The notes below the pieces were generated by a model. The model searched no databases, was not told the origin of the DNA, and saw only the letters and a list, made by a program, of their open reading frames with translations. From DASZBX01 sp035943635 (GTDB lineage: Bacteria; Actinomycetota; Actinomycetes; Streptomycetales; Catenulisporaceae), in the NCBI GenBank assembly GCA_035943635.1, contig DASZBX010000134.1:12303-76302 (forward strand): a stretch of 64,000 nt of DNA. Reading direction: 5' to 3'. This document shows, in pieces, positions 1 to 39,100 of the stretch. Each line of letters opens with the position of its first letter. Positions within the stretch are counted from its first letter, which is position 1. Made by a program: the position numbers and the translations under genes.

Positions 1-6737
<6,737 letters not shown>

Positions 6738-6781
6738 GCGACGACCCTTTCCTCGATCAACGAATGCGCTTCGCCCACGGT

Positions 6782-29347
<22,566 letters not shown>

Positions 29348-29353
29348 GGTGTG

Positions 29354-29357
29354 CTCC
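29354..29357 (-). promoter_or_regulatory. Ribosome binding site deciding the start of the loading-module PKS
   Basis: GGAG lies six bases upstream of the ATG at 29347 on the minus strand. The alternative GTG start at 29359 would put this site inside the coding sequence and has no comparable purine-rich stretch at the right distance, so the ATG is preferred. Confidence 0.7.
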
Positions 29358-29452
29358 ACTTTCCCCGGGCCGGTGTGGCTGTCAGTACTCTGCGGCGGTG
29401 CGCGCTGGTGCTGCGGCCGGGAGCGTCTGCCCCATCCCGGCCCCAGCGCTAG

Positions 29453-29477
29453 GCGGTGTTTGGGAATGTCTCAAGGC
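29453..29477 (+). repeat. Left terminal inverted repeat of the MITE-like element
   Basis: This 25-bp arm begins GCGGTGTTTGGGAATG. It pairs with 29622-29646 with three mismatches, at arm positions 3, 9 and 18. Confidence 0.78.
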
Positions 29478-29621
29478 GCGAATCCGGTGATCGCCGTCGC
29501 CTGGCCGCACCGCACGCAACGGCACAGACGACCGGGTATGAGCCGTCCCGTGCGGCGCGCCCATGCTCGGCGCTGACCAAATTCGCCGCACCTACCAGCA
29601 CAAACCGGCGGTCATGCCGTG

Positions 29622-29646
29622 GCCTTGACACATTCCCGAACACTGC
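29622..29646 (-). repeat. Right terminal inverted repeat of the MITE-like element
   Basis: On the minus strand this 25-bp arm begins GCAGTGTTCGGGAATG. It starts immediately after the TAA stop codon of the fkbH-type gene, so insertion left that reading frame intact. Confidence 0.78.
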
Positions 29647-30735
29647 TTAGCCGGCGGGCGCCGCGGTCAGGTCGGGTGAGACCAGCCGCATCGTGGTCGG
29701 GCCCTCGCGACGGGCGGTGACCAGGTGCAGGCACTGGATGTCGCCGCCGTCCCGGTGGCCGGCGATCGGGCTCAGGCACGCGCACGGGTCCTGGGTGAAC
29801 CCGGCGAAGCGGTAGGCGATCTCCATCATCCGGTTGCGGTCGGTCGGCCGGAAGTCGGCGGCCAGGTGCACCCCGGCCTGTGCGGCCTGGTCGACCAGCC
29901 AGTTCAGCAGTACGCTGCCGGCGCCGAAGGTGACCACCCGGCAGGAGGTGGCCAGCAGCTTCAGGTGCCAGACGGCCGGGTGCCGTTCGAGCAGCAGCAC
30001 GCCGACGGCGCCGTGCGGGCCGAAGCGGTCGGTCAGGGTGATCGTGAGCACCTCGTGGTCGGGGTCGACCAGCAGGCCGCGCAGGGTCGGGTCGTCGTAG
30101 TGCACGCCGGTGGCGTTCATCTGACTGGTGCGCAGGGTCAGCTCCTCGACCCGGGACAGGTCGTCCTCGTCGGCGCGCTTGATCTCCATGACCAGGTCCA
30201 GGGAGCGCAGGAAGTCCTCGTCCGGGCCGTTGAAGGAGTCCTTCTCCTCGGTCCGCAGGGCGTTGGCCTGGTACATCTCCCGGCGCCGGCGGGCGTCGAC
30301 GGTGACCACCCCGGGGCTGAACTCGGGCCGGTCGACCAGGGATAGCACGTCCTGTTCGGTGTAGCAGCGCACCTCGGGCGCGTGGTACTGCACCTCGGCC
30401 CGCTCGGTCGGCGTGTCGTCGACGAAGGCCATGGTGGTGAGCGCGAACTGCAGTTCCTTGGCGATGGCGGCCACGGCGTCGGACTTGCGGCCCCAGCTGA
30501 TCTGCGGGACCAGGAAGTACTCGGCCACGCCGAGTTCCGCCAGCCGCTTCCAGGCCAGGTCGTGGTCGTTCTTGCTGGCGATGGACTGCAGCACGCCGCG
30601 GGAGTCGAGTTCGACGATGACCGCGCGGACCTCCTCGGACAGGCGGACCTCCGAGTCCTCCAGCAGGGTGCCCTGCCAGAGGGTGTTGTCGAGGTCCCAG
30701 ACCAGGCACTTGACGAGAACGGGCTTTTCGGACAT
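29647..30735 (-). CDS. fkbH: FkbH-like HAD-family glyceryl-ACP synthase (extender-unit biosynthesis)
   Basis: The product is 362 aa, starting at ATG 30735 (MSEKPVLVKCLVWDLDNT) with GGAGG at 30744-30748, eight bases upstream. FkbH-family proteins take a glyceryl unit from 1,3-bisphosphoglycerate, dephosphorylate it and load it on a dedicated ACP, the first step to hydroxymalonyl- or methoxymalonyl-ACP. The N-terminal half shows the HAD signature WDLDNTLWQG (Asp14, Asp16), an ASKND segment and the VDDTPTER motif. The C-terminal half contains SCRVVTFGAG with Cys265, matching the conserved Cys thought to carry the glyceryl group in this family. Length is typical. It is the last gene of the cassette, 80 bp after the acyl-CoA dehydrogenase-like gene, and its TAA stop directly abuts a MITE-like element. 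A longer open frame extends upstream through the preceding gene, but the ribosome binding site and family length support this start. Confidence 0.95.
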   Translation of the reverse strand: MSEKPVLVKCLVWDLDNTLWQGTLLEDSEVRLSEEVRAVIVELDSRGVLQSIASKNDHDLAWKRLAELGVAEYFLVPQISWGRKSDAVAAIAKELQFALTTMAFVDDTPTERAEVQYHAPEVRCYTEQDVLSLVDRPEFSPGVVTVDARRRREMYQANALRTEEKDSFNGPDEDFLRSLDLVMEIKRADEDDLSRVEELTLRTSQMNATGVHYDDPTLRGLLVDPDHEVLTITLTDRFGPHGAVGVLLLERHPAVWHLKLLATSCRVVTFGAGSVLLNWLVDQAAQAGVHLAADFRPTDRNRMMEIAYRFAGFTQDPCACLSPIAGHRDGGDIQCLHLVTARREGPTTMRLVSPDLTAAPAG

Positions 30736-30743
30736 GCGGGGGG

Positions 30744-30748
30744 CCTCC
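30744..30748 (-). promoter_or_regulatory. Ribosome binding site of the fkbH-type gene
   Basis: GGAGG lies eight bases before ATG 30735. It settles the start within a frame that stays open far upstream, across the preceding gene. Confidence 0.75.
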
Positions 30749-30815
30749 GTACGGGACCGGTTTCCTGGGGTCGGGCGGACGTGCGCACGTGCGGGAATGC
30801 AGGGGTGCGGCCGGG

Positions 30816-31937
30816 CTACAACGCCGTGGCCAGGGCGTGGTCGGCCAGGATGAGCTGGCAGATCTCGTTGCTGCCCTCGATGATCTCCATCAGCTTCGCG
30901 TCCCGGTACGCGCGGGCGACCACGTGCCCGTCGAGCGCCCCGGCCGAGCCGAGCACCTGGACCGCGGCCGCGGCGCTGTGCGCGGCCTGGGCGGCGCTGA
31001 CGTGCTTGGCCAGCACGGTCGCGATCACCATGTCCGGCGAGAAGGACTGCCAGGCCGCGCTGGCGTGCTCGCACACCCGGGTGGCGACCTGCTCGGCGAC
31101 CAGGAGCTCGGCCAGGTGCCGGGCGACCAGCTGGTGCCGGCCGATCGGCTTGCCGAACTGCTCGCGGTGCCGGGCGTGGTCGGCGGCGGCCTTCAGGCAG
31201 GCCCGGACGATCCCGGTGCAGCCCCAGGCGACCGAGATCCGGCCGTAGGACAGGGCGGTGGTGAACAGCATGGACAGGTCCTGGCCGCCGCCGCCGAGCA
31301 GGTGGCTCACGGGCAGCCGTACCTCGTCCAGGCGCACGTTCCAGTGTCCGGCCGCGCGGCAGCCGAGCACCGGCGAGGCGATCGGGACCAGGTCGACCCC
31401 GGGCGCGGTGACCGGAACCACGACCACCCCGGCCGCGTCGCCCTGGCGGCCGAGGATCAGCAGGTAGTCGGCGTACCGGGCGCCGGTCACCCACTTCTTC
31501 TCGCCGGTGATCACGACGCTCTCGCCGTCCCGCCGGATCTGCGTCTGCATCGCGGCCAGGTCGCTGCCGGCCCCGGGCTCGCTGAAACCGACCGCGGCCA
31601 GCTGGCCGCCGGTCAGCTCGGCCAGGTACTCCCGGCGCTGGGCCTTGTCGCCGAACCGGGACACCATCCAGGCGGCCATCCCGTGCGAGGTCATGATGCT
31701 GCGGGTGGAGCTGCACAGGCTCCCGACGAACGCGGTCAGCTCGCCGTTCTGCCCGCTGCCGAGGCCGAGGCCCCCGAACGACGCGGGGACCTCGGCGCAC
31801 AGCAGACCCCTGGCGCCGAGTTTGCGCAGCAGGTCGACCGGCAGGTCGCCGGTCTGGTCCCACTGCTCGGCCTGGTCGGCGATCAGCTCGCCGATCAGGA
31901 ACCGCTCGTCGATCAAGAGCTGGGTCTGCTCAGACAT
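30816..31937 (-). CDS. fkbI: FkbI-like acyl-CoA dehydrogenase family oxidase (extender-unit biosynthesis)
   Basis: The product is 373 aa, starting at ATG 31937 (MSEQTQLLIDERFLIGELI). The start overlaps the end of the ACP gene by 8 bp (ATGTCTGA), which suggests translational coupling. The protein has the acyl-CoA dehydrogenase fold signatures: an EPGAGSDLAAMQTQIRRDG stretch, TGEKKWVTGA in the middle beta domain, and a C-terminal helical domain ending with EGSNEICQLILADHAL. Family members in these cassettes (FkbI type) act on the ACP-bound glyceryl intermediate, oxidising the semialdehyde carbon to the carboxylate of hydroxymalonyl-ACP. Substrate assignment here rests on the neighbouring fkbJ-, fkbK- and fkbH-type genes. 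An ordinary catabolic acyl-CoA dehydrogenase is much less likely in this position. Confidence 0.93.
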   Translation of the reverse strand: MSEQTQLLIDERFLIGELIADQAEQWDQTGDLPVDLLRKLGARGLLCAEVPASFGGLGLGSGQNGELTAFVGSLCSSTRSIMTSHGMAAWMVSRFGDKAQRREYLAELTGGQLAAVGFSEPGAGSDLAAMQTQIRRDGESVVITGEKKWVTGARYADYLLILGRQGDAAGVVVVPVTAPGVDLVPIASPVLGCRAAGHWNVRLDEVRLPVSHLLGGGGQDLSMLFTTALSYGRISVAWGCTGIVRACLKAAADHARHREQFGKPIGRHQLVARHLAELLVAEQVATRVCEHASAAWQSFSPDMVIATVLAKHVSAAQAAHSAAAAVQVLGSAGALDGHVVARAYRDAKLMEIIEGSNEICQLILADHALATAL

Positions 31938-32211
31938 CGGCGGTCGCCTCGGCCTGGGACAGGCGCACGACCAGCTCGGCCATCAGCCGCGCGGTCCGGA
32001 AGTTGTCGATCTTCAGCTCCGGGCCGATGATCGCGATGTCGTAGGTCGACTCCAGGTGCACGACCAGCTGCATCGCGAACATCGAGGAGACCAGGCCGGA
32101 GCCGAAGATGTCGTCCTCGGGCTTGATCTCGGTCTTGATCTTCTCGGTGAGGTACCCGGTCATCGCGCTCTCGACGTCCTCGGCCGTGAGCTGGGCGGTC
32201 GTGTCGGTCAT
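31930..32211 (-). CDS. fkbJ: FkbJ-like discrete acyl carrier protein (extender-unit carrier)
   Basis: The product is 93 aa, starting at ATG 32211, which overlaps the TGA of the upstream dehydrogenase gene (ATGA overlap). The phosphopantetheine site lies in GSGLVSSMFAMQLV, with a Ser in the position used by the stand-alone carrier proteins of methoxymalonyl and hydroxymalonyl pathways; the following FAMQLV is also characteristic of that group. Residues after about 60 (IIGPELKIDNFRTARLMAEL) form the usual third and fourth helices. It carries the glyceryl unit made by the FkbH-like enzyme and presents the finished extender to particular PKS AT domains. A general fatty-acid ACP is unlikely given the motif and operon. 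Confidence 0.94.
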   Translation of the reverse strand: MTDTTAQLTAEDVESAMTGYLTEKIKTEIKPEDDIFGSGLVSSMFAMQLVVHLESTYDIAIIGPELKIDNFRTARLMAELVVRLSQAEATADV

Positions 32212-33074
32212 GACGCCACCTTTCCGTAGTCGTAGAAACCTTCGCCGGTCTTCCGGCCGAACTTCCCCGCCCGGACCAGGCCGAGCAGGAGATCACAGGG
32301 CTGACAGCCGGGGTCCCCGGTGCGCGCGTGCAGCACGTTGAGCGAGTCGACCAGGTTGTCCAGGCCGATCAGGTCCGCGGTGCGCAGCGGGCCGGTGGTG
32401 TGCCCGAGGCAGCCTTCGAGCAGTCCGTCGACCACCTCCACCGAGCCGACGCCGTCCTGCACGAGCTTGGCCGCGGTGTTGATCAGCGGGTGCAGCACCC
32501 GGTTGATCACGAACCCGGGGGCGTCGTTGACGACCAGGCAGCTGCGGCCGAGGGTCGCGAGCAGGTCGGTGACCGCGGTCATGGTCGCCTCGTTCGTGCG
32601 CGGCCCGCGGATCACCTCGACCATCGTGATCATGTAGGCGGGGTTCATGAAGTGCACGCCGACCAGGTCCTCGGGCCGGGCGGTGGCGGCGGCCATCTCG
32701 TCGATCGGGATGCAGGAGGTGTTGGAGATCAGCAGGGTGCCCGGCTTGACCAGCTCGGAGACCTCGCCGAGCACCTTGGTCTTGGTTTCCGGCAGCTCGG
32801 TCACGGCCTCGATCACGGTGGTCGCCTCGGCGGCGTCGGCGAGGGTGACGCTGGTGGTCAGGGCGCCCGGGGTGCGGCCGGCCGGGAGCTTGCCCATCAT
32901 CTGGGCGTGCCGCAGCTTGAACGCGACGGTCTGCCTGGCCTCGGCCAGCACCTCTTCGCTGACGTCGACCAGGACGACCGGTACGCCGTGGCCGAGGGCC
33001 AGGGCGGAGATGTTCGTGCCCATCACCCCGCCGCCCACGACGGCCAGGCGGTGATCACGCGGATCGGTACTCAT
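32208..33074 (-). CDS. fkbK: FkbK-like 3-hydroxyacyl-CoA dehydrogenase (extender-unit biosynthesis)
   Basis: The product is 288 aa, starting at ATG 33074 with AAGGAG about eight bases upstream. The N-terminal Rossmann fold has LAVVGGGVMGTNIS (GxGxxG, residues 14-19), then VLVDVSEEVL for NAD binding. The C-terminal dehydrogenase domain includes VGVHFMNPAYMITMVEVI, holding the catalytic His, and a VNRVLHPLINTAAKLVQDGV helix. The family oxidises the 3-hydroxyl of a glyceryl-ACP to an aldehyde during hydroxymalonyl- or methoxymalonyl-ACP formation. It is the first gene of the four-gene cassette, 86 bp after the TE-bearing PKS, and overlaps the ACP gene by 4 bp. The alternative, a beta-oxidation enzyme, is disfavoured by context. 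Confidence 0.93.
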   Translation of the reverse strand: MSTDPRDHRLAVVGGGVMGTNISALALGHGVPVVLVDVSEEVLAEARQTVAFKLRHAQMMGKLPAGRTPGALTTSVTLADAAEATTVIEAVTELPETKTKVLGEVSELVKPGTLLISNTSCIPIDEMAAATARPEDLVGVHFMNPAYMITMVEVIRGPRTNEATMTAVTDLLATLGRSCLVVNDAPGFVINRVLHPLINTAAKLVQDGVGSVEVVDGLLEGCLGHTTGPLRTADLIGLDNLVDSLNVLHARTGDPGCQPCDLLLGLVRAGKFGRKTGEGFYDYGKVAS

Positions 33075-33160
33075 GGTTCAGCTCCTTGACTAGCTCTGGT
33101 TGGTGCGCGGGCGGTTCACGGGGCTCGGCGCGGGCGGCCCGGTGCGGGCGGCCGGGCCGG

Positions 33161-36100
33161 TCAGGCCCCGATCTCGGTCAGCCACTGCTCGATCGCGGCG
33201 GCGGTGCTGTGCACGTGTTCTCCCATCATCGAGAAGTGGTCGCCGGGCACCTGGACGCTCGTGGTGTGCCGGGAGAAGACCCAGGCCGGCCGGTTGGCCG
33301 GGTCGGTCGCGCCGTTGATGGCGGCGCTCGCCCCGGCCTGCAGGGTCGGCACGTGCGTCTGGCCGGGTTCCAGCCAGGCGAACCGGAAGTAGTGCGCCAT
33401 CGCGGTCAGCCAGGCGTCGTCGTCGACGTCGTGGTCGTTGTGCTCCAGGGCCGCGTCCAGCAGGCCGGCGAAGCGGAAACCGGTCAGGCCGTCGGTCGGC
33501 GGCGGGAAGGTGTCGAGCAGGACCAGCCCGGCCGGGGGCCGGCCGGCGTCTTCCAGGTGCCGGGCCAGGGCGTGCGCGATCAGGCCGCCGCTGGAGTGGC
33601 CGAGCAGGACCAGCGGGCCGCCCTGCGGGGCCCGGCTCAGGATCTCGGCCTGGACCCGGACCAGGTCGGCCAGGGTCGCGGGCAGCGGTTCGCCCTGGCG
33701 GAAGCCGGGATCGGTCAGCACCGACAGCGGCCGCACGCCCTGGAAGCGGCCGGCCAGCCGGACGTACTCCTGCGGGCCGGAGCGGCCGAAGAAGGACGGC
33801 AGGCAGACCAGGCGGGCGGCCGCCGGGCCGCGGGAGATCGGCAGCGGCAGCGGGAGCTCGGCCAGGTCGGCGGCCGCGGCGAAGGTCGGCCGGAACGCCG
33901 CGAGCCCGGTGATCAGGGCCATCGCCTCGTCCTCGCGCCGGGCGCCGGCCGCCTGGCGGTACAGGGCGCTCAGCGGCAGCGCGGAGACGTCGGCCGGTCC
34001 GGTGGCGGCCGCGGCGGCCGGCGCCGTCGCCAGGGCGTAGCGGTACCGGTCGGTCCGGGGCGCGCCGCTGTCCGGGTCGATCTGTTCGAGCAGGTGTTCG
34101 GCCAGCGCGGTGACGGTCGGGTAGTCGAACACGACCGTGCTCGACAGGCGCACGGCGCCGGCCGCGCCGAGCCGGTTGCGCAGTTCCACCGCGGTCAGCG
34201 AGTCGAAGCCGAGTTCGCCGAACAGCCGCTGGGGGTCGATCCGGTCGGCCGAGGCGTGGCCGAGGACCGTGGCCACCTCGGCGCGCACGTATTCGACCAC
34301 GGCGTCGGCGCGCCGCTCGGCCGGCAGGGCGCGTAGACGTTCGGCCAGCGCGGGGCCGGACGCGGCTGCGGCGGCGGACCGGCGCGCGGGCCGAACCACG
34401 CCTGCCAGCATCGGAGAGACGTCCACGGCCGATCCGGGCGGGGCGGTGATCACCGGGACGAGCAGCGCCGGGGCCGCGCGCAGGGCGGCGTCGAACGCGG
34501 CCATGCCGGTGGTCCCGGTGAACGGCACCACGCCGCCGCGGCGCATCCGGCTGATGTCGGCGTCGGACAGGCCGCTGGTCATGCCGAACGAGGCGCTCCA
34601 CGGGCCCCAGGCCAGCGAGGTGCCCGGGCGTCCGGCGGCGCGGCGGCGCTGGATCAGGGCGTCCAGGGCGGTGTTGGCGGCGGCGTAGTTGCCCTGCCCG
34701 GCGGTGCCCAGCACTCCGGAGACGGAGGAGAAGACGAGGAAGTGGCTCAGGTCGTGGTCGACGGTGAGTTCGTCGAGCAGTTCGGCGGCGCGCAGTTTCG
34801 GGGCCAGGACCCGGGTCAGCCGTCGCGGGGTCAGGCTCTCGATGGTCGCGTCGTCCAGGATCCCGGCGGTGTGGATCACCGCGCCGATCCGGCCGCTGTC
34901 GGCGAGCGCCTCGGTCAGGGCGGCGCGGTCGGTCACGTCGCAGGCCGCGATCCGCACGACGGCGCCGGCCGCTTCCAGCTCCTGCCGCAGCTCGGGTGTG
35001 GTTTCGCCGGAGCGGCTGAGCAGGATCAGTTTCCGGATTCCGTGCGCGGCGACCAGGTGCCGGGCGACCAGGGAACCCAGGCCGCCGGTGCCGCCGGTGA
35101 TCAGCACCGGGCCGCTGATCGGCCCGGGCTCGTCGAGCATTTGGTCGGCGGTCAGGCGGGCCAGGGCGGGCGTCCAGCAGCGGCCCTCGCGCAGGGCCAG
35201 CTGCGGCGCGCCGGTCGCCATCGCCTTGGGCCACACCGAAAGTGACGCCTCGTCAGCGTCGACCAGGGTCACCCGGCCGGGGTTCTCCGAAGCGACCGTG
35301 CGAATCAGACCCCAGATAGCGGCGCCCGCGAGGTCCACCGGGGCCGGTTCGCCGGGCCGGGAGTCGTCGATGACGACGGCGTCGCGGGTGACGACGACCA
35401 GGTGGGCCGCGGCGAGCGAGGCGTCGGCCAGCCAGCGCTGCACCTCGCCGAGCACCCGCGCCAGCTGCTCCCCCGGGTCGCCGCCGGACACGGTCAGCAC
35501 CGCGAACGCGGGCGCCTCGTCCGGCAGCGGCGCCGGGATCGCCAGGCCGAACACGTCCTCGCCGAGCACGACGCCGCGCGCACCGGCGATCGCGCCCGCG
35601 GTCTCGGGCAGTTCCAGCAGGCTCCAGTGCAGTTCGAGCAGCGCGTCGGAGCGGCCGGCGGCCGGGGCCAGTTGCTCCCGGCTGACCTCACGGACGGTCA
35701 CCCGCCCGGCGCTGAGCACCAGGCCGCCCTCGGTGTCCACCACGGTCAGGCCGACGCCGCCGTCGAGCGTGCCCTCGCGCAGGCGCAGCCGGGCCCGGAT
35801 CCGGCGCGCGCCGGAGGCCGCCAGGTGCACGTCCTCCCAGGCGAACGGGACCCGGCTGCCGCCCTGGGCGAGCAGCCCGATGCTCTGCAGGACCACGTCG
35901 AGCAGGGCCGGGTGCAGGCCGAAGTCCTCGGCCGGGCCGGCCGGCTCGGGCAGGTCGGCTTCGACGAACACCTCGCCCTCGGCCGAGCCGCCGCGCCAGG
36001 CGGCGGCCAAGCCCCGGAACGCAGGACCGTAGTCGAAACCGCCGAGCGCGAAGCCTTCGTAGAACCCGGTGATGTCGAGCGGCTGGGCGCCGGGCGGCGG

Positions 36101-39100
36101 CCAGGTGGCGGCCCAGGCGGTGTCGGGTGCGTCGGTGTGGCCCGAGCGAGCGCCGGAGTCGGCGAGGATGCCGGTGGCGTGGGTGGTCCACTCGTCCGGG
36201 CCGGCGTCCTCGGCGCTGGAGTAGATGCGGACCTCGCGGTCGCGCAGCACGACCTGGATGTGCACGCCGCCGTGCTCGGGCAGCAGCAGCGGCGCGGCCA
36301 GGGTCAGGTCCTCGAGCCCGTCGCAGCCGACCAGTTCCCCGGCCCGCAGCGCGAGTTCGACGAACCCGGTGCCGGGCAAGAGCACCGCGCCGAGCACCGC
36401 GTGGTCCGACAGCCACGGCCGGGTGTCGCGGGCCAGCCGCCCGGACAGCACCCAGCCGCCGTCCGCCAGGCCGACGACCGCGCCGAGCAGCGGGTGGTCG
36501 GCGCGGGCCAGGCCGGCCGCGGACACGTCGCCGACCGGCGCGGCCGGGGCCGCGGGCCAGAACCGTTCGCGCTGGAACGCGTACCCGGGCAGGTCGGTCC
36601 GCTGCGGCTGGAGGCCGGCGAAGGTCTCGGCCCAGTCGACCTCGACCCCGGCCGCCCACAGCCGCCCGGCCCCGGCCAGCGCGGCCCGGACCTCGTCCTC
36701 GTCCCGGCCCAGCGGCGCGACGGCGACCGGGCGCCCGGCCACGATCTCGGTGATCGCCCCGGACAGCGCCGCCCGCGGGCCGACCTCGGCCAGGGCGTCC
36801 ATCCCGGCGTCGAGCAGGGTGGCCACGCCGTCGGCGAACCGGACCGCCTCGCGCACCTGGCGCACCCAGTAGTCGGGTTCGGTCAGCTGCTCGGCGAGCC
36901 GGCCGGTCACGTTCGAGACCACCGGCAGGGTCGGCGGCGCGTAGTGCAGACTCCGCGCGACCGCGCCGAATTCTTCGAGCATCGGCTCCATCAGGGCCGA
37001 GTGGAACGCTCGGCTGACCCGCAGCCGGCTGGTCTTGCCCGGCCATGCGTCGGCGATCGCGAGCACCTCGGCCTCCTCGCCGGAGACGACGACCGTGTCC
37101 GGCCCGTTGACCGCCGCGATCGACACGCCCGCGGTGAGCACCGCGCGCACGGCCGCTTCCGTCCCGGCCAGCGCGACCATCGCCCCGCCCTCGGGCAGCG
37201 CGCCCATCAGCCGGGCCCGGGCCGCGACCAGGCGGCAGGCGTCCGGCAGCGACCAGACCCCGGCCAGGTAGGCGGCGGCCAGTTCGCCGACCGAGTGGCC
37301 GACCAGCATCTGCGGGCGCACGCCCCAGGACTCCAGCAGCCGGTACTGGGCGACCTCGAAGGCGAACAGGCCGGGCTGGGCGTACTCGGTCCGGTGCACC
37401 CGCTCGTCGTCCAGCGCCTCGCGCACGCCCGGGCCGAACTCGCCGAGCACCTCGTCGAACGCCTTGCCGAAGACCGGGAACCGGGCGGCCAGGGCCCGGC
37501 CCATCCCGGGCCGCTGCGCGCCCTGGCCGGAGAAGACGACCCCGACCCGGCGGCCGGCCGCGGCCCGGCCGCGGACCGGCGCGGCAGCGAGCAGGTCGGC
37601 GGTCGAGCCGCCGACCAGGACGGCGCGTTCGGCCAGCCGGGAGCGGGTGGTGGCCAGGGCCCAGCCGACGTCGACCGGGTCCGCGTCGAGTCCGGCCAGG
37701 CGGGCCAGGTTCGCGGTGAGGGCGGCGGGGTCGGCGCCGGAGACGATCCACGGCACCGGCACGTCCGCCGGGCGGTCCGGGAGCAGCTCGGACCCGGGTT
37801 CTGCGTCGGCCGCCGACTCAGGAGCCTGTTCCACGATCACGTGCGCGTTGGTGCCGCTGATCCCGAACGCGGACACCGCGGCCCGGCGCGGGCGGCCGGT
37901 CTGCGGCCAGGCCCGGTGCTCGGTGGCCAGCTCGACCGGGCCGGCCGACCAGTCCACCCGGGTGGTGCGCGGCTCGGCGTGCAGGGTGCGCGGGATCTCG
38001 CCGTGGTTCAGCGCCTCGATCATCTTGAGCACTCCGGCCACGCCCGCGGCGGCCTGGGTGTGCCCGATGTTGGACTTGACCGACCCGAGGTACACCGGTT
38101 CGGCGCGCTCGCCGCCGTATCCGGCCAGCAGGGCCTGGGCCTCGATCGGGTCGCCGAGCGCGGTGCCGGTGCCGTGCGCCTCGACCACGTCCACGTCCGC
38201 GGCCCGCAGCCCGGCGTCGGCCAGCGCGCGGGCGATCACCCGGCGCTGGGAGGGGCCGTTGGGCGCGGTCAGGCCGTTGGAGGCGCCGTCGGAGTTGACC
38301 GCGCTGCCGCGGATCACGGCCAGCACCCGGTGTCCGTTGCGCTGGGCGTCGGACAGGCGTTCGACCACCAGGATCCCGGCGCCCTCGCCCCAGCCGGTGC
38401 CGTCCGCGCCCTCGGCGAAGGCTTTGCACCGGCCGTCCGAGGCGAGCCCGCCCTGCCGGGCGAACTCGATGAACGCGCCCGGCGTGGCCATCACGGTGAC
38501 CCCGCCGACCAGGGCGAGCGAGCACTCCCCGGCCCGCAGCGCGCGCGAGGCCAGGTGCAGGGCGACCAGCGAGGACGAGCACGCGGTGTCCACCGACACG
38601 GCCGGGCCCTCCAGGCCCAGCGCGTAGGAGATCCGGCCGGAGAGCACCGAGGCGATGTTCCCGGTGGCCACGTGGCCTTCCGTGTCGGCCCCGGCGGTCG
38701 CGCCGAGCAGCATCGGGTAGTCCTGGCCGTTGGTGCCCAGGTAGACCGCGGTGTCCGAGCCGCGCAGCCGGGAGACGTCCAGGCCCGCGTGTTCCAGCGC
38801 CTGGTAGCAGCATTCCAGGGCCAGGCGCTGCTGCGGGTCCATCGCGAAGGCCTCGCGCGGGGAGATGCCGAAGAACCCGGGGTCGAACCCGGCCGCGTCG
38901 TCCAGGAACCCGCCGACCGGCAGCGGGCCGTGCGCGGCGAACGCGGCCAGGTCCCAGCCGCGGTCCTGCGGGAACCGGGCCATCGCGTCCACGCCGCCGG
39001 CCACCAGGTCCCACAGATCGGCCGAGGAGTCCACCCCGCCGGGGAACCGGCAGGCCGTGCCGACCACGGCGATCGGCTCCCGGGCCAGGGCCCGGGCCTC

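Larger units (their letters stand above)
29453..29646. mobile_element. MITE-like element, 194 bp, with 25-bp terminal inverted repeats
   Basis: The left arm 29453-29477 and the reverse complement of the right arm 29622-29646 match at 22 of 25 positions, both reading GCRGTGTTYGGGAATGT and then TCAAGGC after one variable base. The flanks are CTAG (29449-29452) and TTAG (29647-29650), a near-perfect 4-bp duplication fitting YTAR, the target preference known for part of the IS5 family. The interior has no credible transposase: the short frames on both strands start inside the arms and resemble nothing recognisable. I therefore call it a non-autonomous miniature element, probably mobilised by an IS5-like transposase encoded elsewhere. 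It fills most of the 299-bp gap between fkbH and the loading-module PKS and abuts the fkbH stop codon. The remaining 105 bp (29348-29452) show only the ribosome binding site; I see no convincing promoter boxes. Confidence 0.72.

Noticed and set aside
29348..29359. GTG at 29359 as the start of the loading-module PKS
   Set aside because: It overlaps the GGAG ribosome binding site of the better-placed ATG at 29347.
29449..29650. Two small frames on opposite strands, both starting MFGNVSR
   Set aside because: The shared start is the translation of the terminal inverted repeats of the MITE-like element. Neither frame resembles a transposase or any known protein.
30779..30790. Perfect 12-bp palindrome acgtgcgcacgt between the fkbI- and fkbH-type genes
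   Set aside because: It is short, has no T-run or paired copy, and self-complementary 12-mers made of CG-rich steps are expected by chance here. It is not convincing as an operator or terminator.
29647..31863. A 738-codon minus-strand frame covering fkbH and most of the fkbI-type gene
   Set aside because: Only the last 362 codons match the FkbH family, and GGAGG at 30744-30748 marks the real start. The rest is an out-of-frame shadow of the acyl-CoA dehydrogenase-like gene.
33090..35234. A 714-codon minus-strand frame overlapping the KR-ACP-TE region
   Set aside because: It is an Arg/Pro/Ala-rich shadow in another frame of the TE-bearing PKS, with no recognisable domains.
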